Shown here piece after piece: positions 8,670 through 18,940 of a DNA stretch of 58,199 nt. A model generated the notes under the pieces. That model was not told the DNA's origin. It worked only from the letters and a program-made list of their open reading frames with translations, and ran no database searches. Origin of the DNA: Pseudomonadota bacterium (lineage in GTDB: Bacteria; Pseudomonadota; Alphaproteobacteria; Geminicoccales; Geminicoccaceae); contig JAUQQO010000046.1 of the NCBI GenBank assembly GCA_030549795.1, positions 1 to 58,199 of the forward strand. The letters run 5' to 3'. The number at the start of each line of letters is the position of its first letter. Positions within the stretch are counted from its first letter, which is position 1. Position numbers and translations under genes: made by a program.

Positions 8670-8799
8670 CAGGAATGACGATCTCGACCGACCGCGTGGG
8701 TGGTCGGATGTCCAAAGTCAACAGGACGAGCAGACCAGCGAGGATCAGCACCAGGGGGACGAAGAGCAACAGACGGCGGAGCATCGCGATGCCTTGCAT
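8650..8799 (-). CDS. Small single-pass membrane protein upstream of xerD
   Basis: A 49-residue protein (or 44 from the second ATG at 8784) with one strong hydrophobic helix (LLLFVPLVLILAGLLVLLTL) and a short tail containing PPTRSVEIVIPDERLPR. I believe small proteins with a similar TKxVEKVIPDDR-like tail occur beside xerD in other alphaproteobacteria, which supports reality, but this is from memory. It ends 20 bases inside xerD, suggesting cotranscription. Function unknown. An upstream extension to 8928 is possible but looks like non-coding sequence. Confidence 0.6.
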   Translation of the reverse strand: MQGIAMLRRLLLFVPLVLILAGLLVLLTLDIRPPTRSVEIVIPDERLPR

Positions 8800-8909
8800 C
8801 GCCGCCGACCCGGCCGCATGTCTAGACCACACCGGTGCGCGACCGCGTTCGCGGAACGGGACGGAGGCACAACAACGAGCCGCGTCGCGGCGAACCGAGG
8901 TTATATCGG

Positions 8910-9527
8910 GTGGCAACGCGGGATTCAACGGGAGCGGGTGGCGCCGATCGGCCGTCGGGCGAACTGCGTCCGAGGATCGGGATCGATCGCCGGATCGTGC
9001 TGGTGGGGCTCATGGGCGCCGGCAAGACCTGTGTGGGGCGAAGGCTTGCCCAGCTCTTGGGCGCGCCGTTTGTCGATGCTGACGAAGAGATCGTAAATGC
9101 CGCCGGCATGAGCATCGCCGACATCTTCGAGACCTATGGCGAGCCGGTTTTCCGGGATCTCGAGCGGCGGGTAATCGCCCGTCTGCTCGATGGGCCGCCG
9201 GGCGTGTTGGCTTTGGGCGGCGGTGCGTTCGTCGATCCGGGCACGCGCGCCAAGGTCAAAGAGCGAGCCATCTCCATCTGGCTCGATGCCGACCTCGATA
9301 CGCTGGTCGAGCGAACCAGCCGCAAGCGCGCAACCCGCCCCCTGCTTAAGGACGGCGACATCAAGGAAAAACTCGAGCGCTTAATGGCCGAACGTCGCCC
9401 TTTCTACGCGCAAGCCGACCATCGCGTCGAAAGCGGCAACCAACCTCCTGAAGAGGTTGCTCGGAAGATCCTCGAGATCTTGAAGGATACCCTATGGCCC
9501 ACGAAAGACTGGTTCGGGTCCCGTTAA
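8910..9527 (+). CDS. aroK: Shikimate kinase AroK
   Basis: A 205-residue enzyme that phosphorylates shikimate at the 3-hydroxyl in chorismate synthesis. The P-loop is GLMGAGKT at residues 33-40, followed by DADEEI (shikimate and Mg2+ binding), GEPVFRDLE and the GGGAF motif; RPLL contributes the lid/adenine Arg. The GTG at 8910 is chosen because GAGG lies about ten bases upstream; the frame is open further upstream but without family similarity. It overlaps aroB by 34 bases, so the pair is one transcription unit. Confidence 0.93.
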   Translation: MATRDSTGAGGADRPSGELRPRIGIDRRIVLVGLMGAGKTCVGRRLAQLLGAPFVDADEEIVNAAGMSIADIFETYGEPVFRDLERRVIARLLDGPPGVLALGGGAFVDPGTRAKVKERAISIWLDADLDTLVERTSRKRATRPLLKDGDIKEKLERLMAERRPFYAQADHRVESGNQPPEEVARKILEILKDTLWPTKDWFGSR

Positions 9528-10609
9528 AAGAGTGCGCCTATGACATTATCGTCGGTAGAGATCTTCTTTCGCGGGCAGGCGAACTCCTGAAGCCCGTACT
9601 TGAGAGCGCGCGCGCGGTGATCGTCACCGACAGCAACCTCCAAGCGACCCAGCTTCCGGTACGGCTCGCGCGCGGACTCGAGGCAGCAGGGATTGCCGTC
9701 CGCACTATCGTGGTTCCCGCCGGGGAAGCGAGCAAGAGCATGGAGCAGCTCGCTTATCTGCTCGATGCGATCCTCGAGGGCGGCGCCGATCGGCGGCTCG
9801 CTGTTATTGCCCTGGGTGGTGGGATGATCGGTGATCTCGCGGGACTCGCGGCAGCCCTCCTGTTGCGCGGTGTGCCCTTCATTCAGGTTCCGACGACGCT
9901 TCTGGCTCAAGTAGACAGCTCTGTCGGAGGAAAAACCGGCGTAAATAGCCGATTCGGCAAGAACCTCATCGGCGCTTTTTACCAACCTCGCCGCGTTTTA
10001 ATCGATGTCGACGTCCTCGAGAGCTTACCTCGACGCGAGCTCCTCGCAGGCTATGCTGAACTCGTCAAGCATGCTTTCATCAAGGACGCCGAGTTCTTCG
10101 ACTGGCTAGAGGGGCACGCTGACGCGATTTTAGCCGGCGATCCCGAGGTACGCTGTGCGGCGGTCGCGCGATCGGTGGCGATCAAAGCCGCGGTCGTCGC
10201 TGCCGACGAGCGCGAGACGCGCGGTGAGCGCGCCTTGTTGAATTTCGGACATACCTTCGCGCATGCTTACGAAACGCTCACCGGCTACGGGCCGGAGCTC
10301 CTCCACGGCGAAGCGGTCGGGCTTGGGATGGCCCAGGCCTTCGCGCTCTCCGTTCGTCTCGGTTGCTGTTCGCAGATAGACGCAGCGCGCGCGACCGGGC
10401 ACCTCGCGCGCGTAGGACTGCCCACGCACCCGCACCAAGTGCGCGCCCGACCTTTCACTCCAGAAGAGGTGCTCGCGCTCATGCGTCGAGACAAAAAAGC
10501 CTTCGATGGGCGACTTACCTTCGTGCTCTCCTGCGGAATCGGACGCGCCCAGGTCGTAGCCGATGTTCCTGAAGCCGAAGTCGCAGCCGTGTTGGCAGGG
10601 CAGAGCTGA
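9494..10609 (+). CDS. aroB: 3-dehydroquinate synthase AroB
   Basis: A 371-residue NAD- and metal-dependent enzyme that converts DAHP to 3-dehydroquinate. The NAD/substrate segment GGGMIGDLAGLAA, the active-site block VPTTLLAQVDSSVGGKTGVN and the metal ligands in the region ELVKHAFIKD...LNFGHTFAHAYE...LHGEAVGLGM are all present. Length is normal. It starts at an ATG within the aroK 3' end and would supply the step before AroD/AroE, which are not in this window. Confidence 0.95.
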   Translation: MAHERLVRVPLKECAYDIIVGRDLLSRAGELLKPVLESARAVIVTDSNLQATQLPVRLARGLEAAGIAVRTIVVPAGEASKSMEQLAYLLDAILEGGADRRLAVIALGGGMIGDLAGLAAALLLRGVPFIQVPTTLLAQVDSSVGGKTGVNSRFGKNLIGAFYQPRRVLIDVDVLESLPRRELLAGYAELVKHAFIKDAEFFDWLEGHADAILAGDPEVRCAAVARSVAIKAAVVAADERETRGERALLNFGHTFAHAYETLTGYGPELLHGEAVGLGMAQAFALSVRLGCCSQIDAARATGHLARVGLPTHPHQVRARPFTPEEVLALMRRDKKAFDGRLTFVLSCGIGRAQVVADVPEAEVAAVLAGQS

Positions 10610-10674
10610 GGGGTCGAGTGGACCCGCCCGGCTGCGGCACTGCGGTCGATCCTTTGATGCGCGATGGAAGCGGA

Positions 10675-11253
10675 TTACAGAACCCAGGGCGCTAGCTGTT
10701 CGCGAACGGCTGTCTCGAGTGCCCGTTCGAATTGCTCGAGGAGGTCGGCAGCGAGTTCTCGTGCCGCCTTTTCTCGGGCGGCGACTGACGAGCCAGCGGG
10801 CATAGAACGCGTGCGCTCGACCGCTGCCCGTACATTTGCGGCTTCACGGCCAGTTGCGTCGATGAGCCGCAGCCGCACCGCGATCGCACCCTCAAAGGCG
10901 TAAGTTGGCTCGCGGCTCATAAGGCCGCCTATGCCGCCCACTCGACTTTCGACCAGCCGTTCGGTGAGCGCCACCTGCTCGAGGTCGAAGCGGAGCGTGG
11001 ATGGCCCGCCCGCGGCGATCAGCCGCTGCACGAGGCGTCCGCGCAACGCGTCGGCCAGCTCCCGCGATCGCCTTTCGTCGATGAAATTGGCGAGCGGCAG
11101 CGGTGGCGGACCCTCGCCCGCAACCACCGCTCCAACCGCCAAGTTGAGAGGACTGTGGTCGATTGTGGGTTCGCGACGCGCTGGGGGACTCGCACAAGCG
11201 GCGAGGAACAGGCAGGCTAACAACGCCCTGCGGGTAATTGCGACGTCGCTCAC
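10675..11253 (-). CDS. Putative lipoprotein coupled to hslO
   Basis: A 192-residue protein whose N-terminus (RRALLACLFLAAC) carries a clear lipobox ending at Cys 20 or so, followed by a Pro/Arg-rich linker and a soluble domain with alternating charged helices near the C-terminus (RSMPAGSSVAAREKAARELAADLLEQF). I do not recognise a named family with certainty. The GTG start at 11251-11253 overlaps the hslO stop in a GTGA, and this is favoured over upstream starts that would lie within hslO. Probably a periplasm-facing lipoprotein of the outer or inner membrane, function unknown. Confidence 0.8.
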   Translation of the reverse strand: MSDVAITRRALLACLFLAACASPPARREPTIDHSPLNLAVGAVVAGEGPPPLPLANFIDERRSRELADALRGRLVQRLIAAGGPSTLRFDLEQVALTERLVESRVGGIGGLMSREPTYAFEGAIAVRLRLIDATGREAANVRAAVERTRSMPAGSSVAAREKAARELAADLLEQFERALETAVREQLAPWVL

Positions 11254-12182
11254 CGTCGCCGCTCCGCGAGTAACGCGTCGACGGTATCGCGATCGAACGC
11301 GTAAATGCGGTTGCAGAACTGACAGGTGACTTCGATCCGCCCGTCGGCAAGCCGCATCTCGGCCAGGGTGCCGGCGGGAAAGCTCGCGAGCATGGCACGC
11401 ACCCGCCCTTCCGAACAGGAACAGCCGGCGATCAGGGGCAAAGGGGTGTACACGCGCACACCCGTCTCGTGGAACAGGCGAAAGAGCACGCTGTCCGCAT
11501 CCGGGTCCGGACCGCTGATCTCTTCGGGCGTCGCGGTTTCGAGCAACAGCATGGCTTCGATCCAGGCCTCCCGCTGAGCTTCCGATTCCATCCCGGGCTG
11601 CGGGGGCAAAGCCTGGATGATGATCGCGCCGCCGTGCCAACCCCCGCGTTCGCGATCACGCGTGACGGCCAGCTTGATGGCAGTGCGGATCTGCTCAGAG
11701 CGGCGAAAATAACTGAGCATGGCATCGGTGAGGGTGCGGCCTTCGAGCGAGACCAGACCTTGGTATACCTCGCCTCCTACCGAACGTTGATCGACGGTCA
11801 AAGCGACGAGCCCTTCACCGAGAAGTTTTCGATCGTTGTGCGCGCTTTCGATCGCTTCTCGATCGAAGCTGGCATAGCCCCGCATTCGCCCTTGATTGGT
11901 GCAGTCAGCCACCATGAAGCTGACCGGCCCGTCGCTGCGCACTTGTAAACTGAAGGTCCCATCGAACTTAAGGCCACCTGCGAGCCCACCAGCAAGTACT
12001 AAGAGTTCGCCCAAAAGATGGCTTACCGGCTCGGGATAGTTGTGGGTTTCAAGTACGTGGTCGAGGGTTCGGGCGAGGCGGACGAAGCGTCCCCTCAGAC
12101 CCGAACGCTCGAGCTGGAACGGACGCAAAAGGTCATTACCCGTCTGGAAGGCGAGGGGGGTGTCCATGCGCAGGCTCGACAT
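11250..12182 (-). CDS. hslO: Redox-regulated holdase chaperone Hsp33
   Basis: About 310 residues. The C-terminal zinc switch is intact: CxC at residues 254/256 (GCSCSEG) and CxxC at 287/290 (TCQFCNR). The N-terminal domain contains LLGELLVLAGGLAGGLKFDG and VSFMVADCTNQGRMRGYA, typical of HslO. Oxidative stress releases zinc, forms disulfides and activates binding of unfolding proteins in the cytosol. The ATG at 12180-12182 is preferred; a GTG codon sits immediately before it. It lies downstream of argF on the same strand, an arrangement seen in alphaproteobacteria. Confidence 0.94.
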   Translation of the reverse strand: MSSLRMDTPLAFQTGNDLLRPFQLERSGLRGRFVRLARTLDHVLETHNYPEPVSHLLGELLVLAGGLAGGLKFDGTFSLQVRSDGPVSFMVADCTNQGRMRGYASFDREAIESAHNDRKLLGEGLVALTVDQRSVGGEVYQGLVSLEGRTLTDAMLSYFRRSEQIRTAIKLAVTRDRERGGWHGGAIIIQALPPQPGMESEAQREAWIEAMLLLETATPEEISGPDPDADSVLFRLFHETGVRVYTPLPLIAGCSCSEGRVRAMLASFPAGTLAEMRLADGRIEVTCQFCNRIYAFDRDTVDALLAERRR

Positions 12183-12277
12183 CACGAGAACTCAGCAAGG
12201 GCACCATGGCCGATCAAGCGCCGCGCGTGAAGGTCTCGTGCGACGGTTCCAACGGCTGCAGCCTCCAAAGGACGGGT

Positions 12278-13174
12278 TCAACCATCTAGACACCAGGCGA
12301 GGATCGCCTTTTGCGCGTGCAAGCGGTTTTCCGCCTCGTCGAACACTACCGACTGAGGGCCGTCGATCACTTCGGCTGTCACCTCTTCGCCGCGGTGTGC
12401 GGGAAGGCAATGCAAAAAGATGGCATCTGGTTTGGCCAGGCTCATGAGCGCGCTGTCGATACGGTACGGTTCGAGCAGCCTGTGCCGCTGTTCGACTTCG
12501 ACGGCGCCCATCGAGACCCAGGTGTCGGTGAGCACGACGTCGGCTCCCCGCACCGCTTCTTTGGGGTCGTGCGTGAGGTGCACGCGACCTTGATGCTCCG
12601 CCACCCAGGCCATGAGTTCGGGACGCGGCGCCATCGCGGCGGGACACGCAAGTCGCAGCTCGAAGCCCAAGCGGACAGCAGCATGGATCAGGGAGGTAGC
12701 GACGTTGTTGGCATCACCCGACCAAGCGAGCACGAGATCACGGATCGGGCCCTTGCGTTCTTCGATGGTCATTACATCGGCGACGATCTGGCAGGGGTGC
12801 GAGCTGTCGGTGAGCCCGTTGATCACGGGCACGCTCGCATAGTGGGCCATCTCGAGCAGCTTGGCGTGCGCATCGGTGCGAATCATGATCGCATCGACGT
12901 AGCGCGAGAGCACCCGTGCCGTATCGGCAATCGTCTCACCGCGACCGAGCTGCATGTCGCGCGAGGACAGAACGACTGCGTGCCCGCCGAGTTGCAGGGC
13001 TGCGACCTCGAACGACACGCGAGTACGGGTGCTCGGCTTGTCGAAGATCATGGCAAGGATTTTTCCCGCCATGGGCTTGCTCGGATCGCCGGCTTTAAAG
13101 GCCTTGGCGCGCTCGAGGATCGCCCGCAGCTCAGCTCCGCTAAGCGTATCGAGGTCGAGAAAGTGTCGAGTCAT
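12278..13174 (-). CDS. argF: Ornithine carbamoyltransferase
   Basis: A 298-residue enzyme joining carbamoyl phosphate and ornithine to give citrulline. Signatures are STRTR at residues 48-52 (carbamoyl phosphate), HPCQ at 126-129, DTWVSMG (ornithine region) and [11 protein letters not shown] near the C-terminus with the catalytic Cys. The ATG at 13172-13174 overlaps the argD stop in ATGA, so it is translated together with argD. An upstream extension of 13 codons lacks similarity and would lie inside argD. Confidence 0.96.
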   Translation of the reverse strand: MTRHFLDLDTLSGAELRAILERAKAFKAGDPSKPMAGKILAMIFDKPSTRTRVSFEVAALQLGGHAVVLSSRDMQLGRGETIADTARVLSRYVDAIMIRTDAHAKLLEMAHYASVPVINGLTDSSHPCQIVADVMTIEERKGPIRDLVLAWSGDANNVATSLIHAAVRLGFELRLACPAAMAPRPELMAWVAEHQGRVHLTHDPKEAVRGADVVLTDTWVSMGAVEVEQRHRLLEPYRIDSALMSLAKPDAIFLHCLPAHRGEEVTAEVIDGPQSVVFDEAENRLHAQKAILAWCLDG

Positions 13175-14355
13175 GCGGGCCTCGCTCCCAACCTGTCCCG
13201 AATGATGGCGCATCCGAGATCGATCTCCGCCTCGCTTACGGTAAGCGGAGGCAAAAGACGCAAGACATTGTCCGCCGCCGGCACGGTAAGGAGACCCGCG
13301 GCGCGCAGTTCGGCTGCAACATCAGTGTTGGGCCTGATGGTCTTGATCCCGAGCATGAGGCCCATGCCGCGCACTTCCGCGATCTCGGTGGGCAGAGCGG
13401 CTGCCACCTCGCGCATCCGACGCTCGAAATAGGCCCCGATCGCCCGCACGCGGTCGAGAAAGCCCTCGGCCAAGAGCACGTCAAGCACGGCATTGGCCAC
13501 GGCGCAGGCGAGGGGATTGCCTCCGAAGGTCGACCCGTGCGCGCCCGCGGTCATTCCCGAAGCGGCTTCGGCGGTCGCGAGGAAAGCGCCGATCGGAAAG
13601 CCTCCGCCCAATCCTTTGGCGATCGCCACCACGTCAGGACGGACGCCCATGGTCTCGTGCGCGAACAGGCGGCCGGTGCGACCCATCCCGCACTGCACTT
13701 CATCGAACACCAAAAGGACGCCGAAACGGTCGCACAGTTCGCGCAAGGCTTTCAAACAGGACGAAGGGATCGGGCGAATCCCGCCTTCTCCCTGGATCGG
13801 CTCGACGAGCACAGCTGCGGTATCGGGCCCAATCGCTCGCTCAATGGCGGCGTGATCGCCGAACGGCAGGATCTCGAAGCCCGGAAGGAGCGGGCCGCAA
13901 CCCTCGGTGAGCTTCTTCGAGCCGGCAGCCGAGATAGCGGCCATCGTGCGCCCGTGGAACGCGCCCTCGAAGGTGACGATCTTGACCCGCTCGGGTTGGC
14001 CCTTCGCCCACCAGTAGCGGCGGACGAGCTTGATGCATCCCTCGATCGCCTCGGCCCCAGAATTGCAGAAGAACACGGTCTCGGCGAAGCTGTTGGCGAC
14101 GAGACGATCGGCGAGCCGCTCCTGCTCGGGAATGCGGTAGAGATTGGAGACGTGCCAAAGGCGCGCCGCCTGATCTTGGAGCGCGCGGACGAGATGGGGA
14201 TGGGCGTGGCCGAGCCCGGTGACCGCGATCCCGCTTCCGAAATCGAGGTATCGCCGACCCTGGGTGTCGTACAGCCAGCTGCCTTGGCCGCGCGCGAAAC
14301 AGATGTCGATGCGATTGTAGACTGGAAGTAAGCTCGGTATGGCGGCATTCCGCAT
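13171..14355 (-). CDS. argD: Acetylornithine (succinyldiaminopimelate) aminotransferase
   Basis: A 394-residue PLP-dependent class III aminotransferase that makes N-acetylornithine in arginine synthesis and may also act in lysine synthesis. Visible features are [39 protein letters not shown] and the PLP lysine in [13 protein letters not shown]. The ATG at 14355 is preferred over the GTG at 14361 because the GAGG then lies at proper spacing. It is coupled directly to argF. Confidence 0.94.
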   Translation of the reverse strand: MRNAAIPSLLPVYNRIDICFARGQGSWLYDTQGRRYLDFGSGIAVTGLGHAHPHLVRALQDQAARLWHVSNLYRIPEQERLADRLVANSFAETVFFCNSGAEAIEGCIKLVRRYWWAKGQPERVKIVTFEGAFHGRTMAAISAAGSKKLTEGCGPLLPGFEILPFGDHAAIERAIGPDTAAVLVEPIQGEGGIRPIPSSCLKALRELCDRFGVLLVFDEVQCGMGRTGRLFAHETMGVRPDVVAIAKGLGGGFPIGAFLATAEAASGMTAGAHGSTFGGNPLACAVANAVLDVLLAEGFLDRVRAIGAYFERRMREVAAALPTEIAEVRGMGLMLGIKTIRPNTDVAAELRAAGLLTVPAADNVLRLLPPLTVSEAEIDLGCAIIRDRLGARPA

Positions 14356-14510
14356 GGTCACGTTCCTCGAGGCGCGGAGAGCATAACGGGGCTCTTGCGC
14401 GAGAACGCGAACCTGGCCGGCAGCGCGCAGGCGCGCAAGGCCCGTTTTTCGAGCCGGCGCCTCCTACGCGACCCAATCCGAGAGCGGCCGGCGAGGGGCG
14501 CACAACCCCT

Positions 14511-17500
14511 TCAATAGTCGTAGCGCCATTCGAGACCGAAGCCCGTGGTGCCGGTTTCGCGCACTTCGGTGGTACCGCGCAGATTGTAGCCGAGATCGAC
14601 CTCCACGCGCGCGCGGCTGGTCTCGGGCGTAAGGCCGCGCTGCACCTCGACGTAGATCCGTTCGCTCACATACTTCCCGGCTCGCAGCGCAGCGCCGCCA
14701 TCCTCTGTGCCACCAACATCGAGCGTATCGAGCCCGACCGCCGCGCGCACCGGGCTCAGCGCGTCCAGCCCGCCCCCCTGCAAAGTCGCGAGCGAGTTGG
14801 CAAGTGCGGCTGCCTGCAAAGGCGCAAGACGCGACAGATCGCGATTGTAGAAGAGACGAGCGAGAACCTCCTCCTGCGGCAGCGGGGGATCGCTCTCGAG
14901 CCCAACGGCGATCTTCGGCAGCCGGCCAGTGATGCCGACGCGGGCGGTGATATCAGCGCGGCGCACTTCACCGCGAACGCTTAAAGTGGGCCACGGCGGG
15001 CGCGCTCCATCGAATTCGATGCCACCTTCGGCGAGGCGAAATCGGATCCCGAGAAGATCGAGGTGGCCTCGCTTGACCTCGAGCCGGCCAACGATGTCGG
15101 GCTCGAAGAGATCGCCGCGGACCCGCACGCTTCCACCCCACTCGGAATCGAGTCCGCGGCCGCGCAAAAAAAACCGCTGCGGCGCGTCGATCGTAACGTT
15201 GAACGCGATGGGTCGTGCCGGCGGTTGTCTTGATTCGCTATCACTGCGGGCGCCGCGACCGACCTCGTGAACCGGGATCGTGGGCGGCACAGAAGGGGCA
15301 GCAGCGGGCAGGCGTAACTCTGCGCGTTCCACGACGAGGTTGCCTGCGATCCGACCAGTTGCGGCAATACCGCGCGCATCGAGCGCGCCCGAGACGACCG
15401 CGGTTCCCCATTCGTTGGCGAAAGCACGAAAGCTCTTGGCTTCGAGGCGAAGTTGCCAGGCAAGGTCGCTCAAGGAGAAGGCGCCCGACCCGAAGAGCCG
15501 CCCCTCGCCGCGATCGCGCGCTTCGAGAGTCTCGAGCACGAGACGGTCGCGCCGCGCGGTCGCTGAGCCTTTAAGGCCGCGCAGACGAAGACCGCTCTCT
15601 GCGTCACGGAACTGGCCTTGAGCAAGCTGAATAGTGCCGGTCGCAGTGGGAGCGCCGATGCGGCCATCCACTTGCAGATCGATGTCGAGACGTCCGCCAA
15701 GGCTCTGGCCGTCGAGCCGCAAGAGCGTATCCAGGAGACCCAAATCGAGCGAGCCCCGCGCGCTGCCGAAGAGCTCGCGTTCGCTGTCTACATGAAAATT
15801 CATCGCTTCGAGATCGATACGCACGGGCAGACGCAGCTCCACGACTATAGGCTGCGGCCCTAATCCCGTCCCGCTCGCTATAAACGAGAATTCGCGTCCT
15901 CCCCGAAGCGCACCGTGCCCTTCGACCTTACCCTGAGACACCCCGTCTTCGGATGGCCGCAGAACGTCGAGGAAGAAGTCAACGCGCGCCTCGGGGCCGC
16001 GCATCGGCCCCATGAGTGTGAGGTTCGCGCGACCGCGACCAGGGATCTCGGGAAGATTCAAAAGCCGAAGCGTGGCAGCGGAGACCCCCTCGATGACGGC
16101 TTCCGCACGGATTTGGCCGGCTCCGAGGCTGGCTCGAGTTCGCGCTGAAGCTTCACCGATCTTTAGGTCCAAGGTCCCAAGATCGAGAACGCCTTTGTCC
16201 AGTACGATCCGCGCCGGTTGCCTGAGTTCGATCGTCTGTCCGCCGATTTGGCCAGTGAGCTTGGCGAGCTCGAGCCGACGCGGATCGCTCAATGCTGCGA
16301 GCCGTCCGCTCGCTTGCAACGCCATCGCCTGCCCGCCCCGCGCGCCTTGCACTTCGAGCGCGAAACCCACATCGGCGATCGAGCCATCGAGGCTCACGCG
16401 CCCGCGATCGATTCCGATCTCTGCCGAGCGGAACCCCTCCACGGTCGCTTCGCCGGCGAGAGTACCGCGACGGAACAGATCGCGTCCGAAGATTTCGAGC
16501 CGAGCCGAGGCCAGCTGTCCAAAAGGGGCGCCGAGCTGCGCAGCTGAGAGGTGCAAGCGTCCGCTTTGCGCTCCGGCTTCCGGAGTCGCTTCGATGTCGA
16601 GTTCGAGCGTACCGGATAGGCCCACAAGGCCCAAGGCGCTGAGCTGTGCGAGATCTTCGCTGCGCGCGCGGATGCGGCCGCTGACGAGCGGTCGGCTGAG
16701 ATCGACACTGGCGTTGCCGCTTACGATTGTCCCAAGACCTAAGAGTTCGAAGCGCTCGAGGTTCAGCTGCTCGCCGCGAGCATCACCCTGCAACGCGATG
16801 CGGACCGGCGCGCCGTCGCGCTGCCCTGCGCCTTCCAGGCGGAGGGCGGTCCGCTTGGGCCCCGGCAAAAGCGTGCCGTCCAGCTGCAGCCGGTCGAACC
16901 GCAAGGCCGCCACGGCGGGCCGCTCGAAACGGGCAGAGAGCGTCAATTCAGGCGCGTAAAGAGTGCCGGCTAAGCGCGTCTCGACAACTGCAGAACCCGA
17001 AAGGATCGTTCCGACGAGCTGAGCAAGTGTCTCCAGTTGAGGAACAGCCACGCGGACCGTTCCGGCAAGCCTTTGGTCGGCGAGCCTGAGGCTCACCGCA
17101 CCTCGGACCTCGCTGTGCTCGGCGCGCAAAAGCAAGTCGTCCACGTGCAGCTGGTCGCCGGCGAATGTGAAACGACCATCGAGGCGCGCGCCTCGTCCGA
17201 TAAGCTCTCTAAGACCCACAGGCCCCTCGGCGAGGTCGAAGGCGAGGGCTGCGATTTCCCCTTCGATCTTGGCAAGTCCAGCAAGGCGTGCCACGCCTTG
17301 GACTTCGAGTGCTCCCCGAAGCCCGGGCGGCCCGAGAAGGAGAGCGAGGGTTTCAAGTTCGGGTACGCGAACGCCATAGCCGAGTTCGCCCACAAGCTCC
17401 CGCGGATCGATCTGCCCGGCGAGCCAAGCTTCGAGCCCAGCACCGCGAAATCGCAGAGCTGCGAGGCTCAAGGGGCCCTCTGGCGGCAGGATCGCCTCGC

Positions 17501-18833
17501 CGTCGAGCAAGATCCGGCCCTCGGGTTCGAGCGGCGCTCCATCGACGGTGGTTCCCTCGATCTGTCCCTCGAGCGCGATGAGGAGCCCGCGCGGTTCTAG
17601 CTCTGCTGGTGTCGGATTGGTGGTGAACTCAAGGGTCAAGGATTGCGCCGCCACCCTCCCCACGCGCAGCGATTCTCCCGCAAGACGTGCGGTCGCGGTC
17701 GGAGCGGAGAGCGTTCCCTCAGCGGTCGCATCGAGATGCAACCTACCGAGAAGCGGTTCACCAATCAGAGTTTGAAAGGGCGCGAGATCCGGAACGCTCC
17801 CCGCGATCCGGGCCTCGATGCGGTCGGCTTCGAGATCGAGGGTGCCTGATCCCTCGAGTGAGAGCGCCGCGAGCGCGAGGCGAAGCTGGGCCAAGCGCAG
17901 GCGACTTGGGCCCTCGGGAAGGAGTGCGAGCGTGGCTTCGGGTCGCTCGCCCAGTAGTTGACGGTAGGGTTCGGGTATTCCTTCCGGTTCGATGGCTCCA
18001 ACGAGGGTGGCTTCGACCCCGGGTAATCCCGCAACATCGAGCGCCAACCGACCCTCAAGAGCTCCCACCCGTTCGACCACAGCTGAAAGGGACCCGTGCC
18101 ATTGAGCAAGAGGTCCTTTTCCTTCCAGCTCAAGGCGCGCCCCTTGAGCGCGCTCGAGGCCCGTGAGGATCGCGAAGAGCCGGCCGCGTTCCTCTGCTTT
18201 AAGGTTCAAATCGAGGCTTTGGGCGTCGAGATCGAGAAAAAGCCCCATCGTCATGTGCGCGGTCGGTTGGTCGATGCGTTCGAGGGCGAAGCGGGCATCG
18301 AGCTGGCGACCGTCTGAGGAGACCGCGGCACCACCGGTGAGCGCGAAGACGGCCGGTTCTCCAAGAAGCGGCGCGCCCAGCTCAAGGTGTGGCAGAGCGA
18401 GGCGGTCAACACGCACCGCCGGCAGACTCTCGGGGAGCGCGGGCAACTCGGGTACGGCTTTAGGCGACGGCTCGCTCGGCGGCTGGCGTTCGGGCAGGCG
18501 CGCAATCGCGACGCGCTTGGCGCTGAGCTCGCGAATCGCAACACTTCCAGCGAGGAGCGCGGTCGGGGAAAGATCTGCGCGCGCCTCCTCCACCTCGAGC
18601 CAGGTGCCGCGCTCGTCCGATAAACGCAGCTTTTCGAGCCGCACGCTGAACGGCAGAAGGCCGCCGAGACCGCTCACCTCGGCCTTCACTGTGTCGCTCG
18701 AGAGCGAACGCTCGAGCGCGCTTTCGATCTGCTGCCGCGCGAACCCGGTCTGCACAAAGCCGAAGGCGGCAGCGAAGAGCACAGCCAAGGCTAGCAAGGA
18801 AGCCACGAAGATCCGAAGGAGGTGTTTGAGCAT
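14511..18833 (-). CDS. tamB: Translocation and assembly module inner-membrane protein TamB
   Basis: A 1440-residue protein with one N-terminal membrane anchor (LLRIFVASLLALAVLFAAAFGF) and a very long beta-rich periplasmic body. The C-terminal DUF490/TamB domain ends in FGLEWRYDY, an aromatic terminal strand typical of TamB. Repeated short L-x-L-x-G-x strands fit the hydrophobic groove thought to carry phospholipids or to help outer-membrane protein assembly. It lies 107 bases downstream of tamA and acts with it. Length is on the large side but usual for alphaproteobacteria. Confidence 0.94.
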   Translation of the reverse strand: MLKHLLRIFVASLLALAVLFAAAFGFVQTGFARQQIESALERSLSSDTVKAEVSGLGGLLPFSVRLEKLRLSDERGTWLEVEEARADLSPTALLAGSVAIRELSAKRVAIARLPERQPPSEPSPKAVPELPALPESLPAVRVDRLALPHLELGAPLLGEPAVFALTGGAAVSSDGRQLDARFALERIDQPTAHMTMGLFLDLDAQSLDLNLKAEERGRLFAILTGLERAQGARLELEGKGPLAQWHGSLSAVVERVGALEGRLALDVAGLPGVEATLVGAIEPEGIPEPYRQLLGERPEATLALLPEGPSRLRLAQLRLALAALSLEGSGTLDLEADRIEARIAGSVPDLAPFQTLIGEPLLGRLHLDATAEGTLSAPTATARLAGESLRVGRVAAQSLTLEFTTNPTPAELEPRGLLIALEGQIEGTTVDGAPLEPEGRILLDGEAILPPEGPLSLAALRFRGAGLEAWLAGQIDPRELVGELGYGVRVPELETLALLLGPPGLRGALEVQGVARLAGLAKIEGEIAALAFDLAEGPVGLRELIGRGARLDGRFTFAGDQLHVDDLLLRAEHSEVRGAVSLRLADQRLAGTVRVAVPQLETLAQLVGTILSGSAVVETRLAGTLYAPELTLSARFERPAVAALRFDRLQLDGTLLPGPKRTALRLEGAGQRDGAPVRIALQGDARGEQLNLERFELLGLGTIVSGNASVDLSRPLVSGRIRARSEDLAQLSALGLVGLSGTLELDIEATPEAGAQSGRLHLSAAQLGAPFGQLASARLEIFGRDLFRRGTLAGEATVEGFRSAEIGIDRGRVSLDGSIADVGFALEVQGARGGQAMALQASGRLAALSDPRRLELAKLTGQIGGQTIELRQPARIVLDKGVLDLGTLDLKIGEASARTRASLGAGQIRAEAVIEGVSAATLRLLNLPEIPGRGRANLTLMGPMRGPEARVDFFLDVLRPSEDGVSQGKVEGHGALRGGREFSFIASGTGLGPQPIVVELRLPVRIDLEAMNFHVDSERELFGSARGSLDLGLLDTLLRLDGQSLGGRLDIDLQVDGRIGAPTATGTIQLAQGQFRDAESGLRLRGLKGSATARRDRLVLETLEARDRGEGRLFGSGAFSLSDLAWQLRLEAKSFRAFANEWGTAVVSGALDARGIAATGRIAGNLVVERAELRLPAAAPSVPPTIPVHEVGRGARSDSESRQPPARPIAFNVTIDAPQRFFLRGRGLDSEWGGSVRVRGDLFEPDIVGRLEVKRGHLDLLGIRFRLAEGGIEFDGARPPWPTLSVRGEVRRADITARVGITGRLPKIAVGLESDPPLPQEEVLARLFYNRDLSRLAPLQAAALANSLATLQGGGLDALSPVRAAVGLDTLDVGGTEDGGAALRAGKYVSERIYVEVQRGLTPETSRARVEVDLGYNLRGTTEVRETGTTGFGLEWRYDY

Positions 18834-18940
18834 CGATGGCGTTCCGCTCGACGGTCTGCACCGAGTGTACCGCGTCGAAAGGTCGAACGGGAGAAGAACC
18901 TGGCCGAGCGGTCCGATCGGAGGTTTGCTCGTGCAATCGA

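Noticed and set aside
12311-14331. Long plus-strand frames opposite argF and argD
   Set aside because: Shadows of arginine genes with full motif support on the minus strand.
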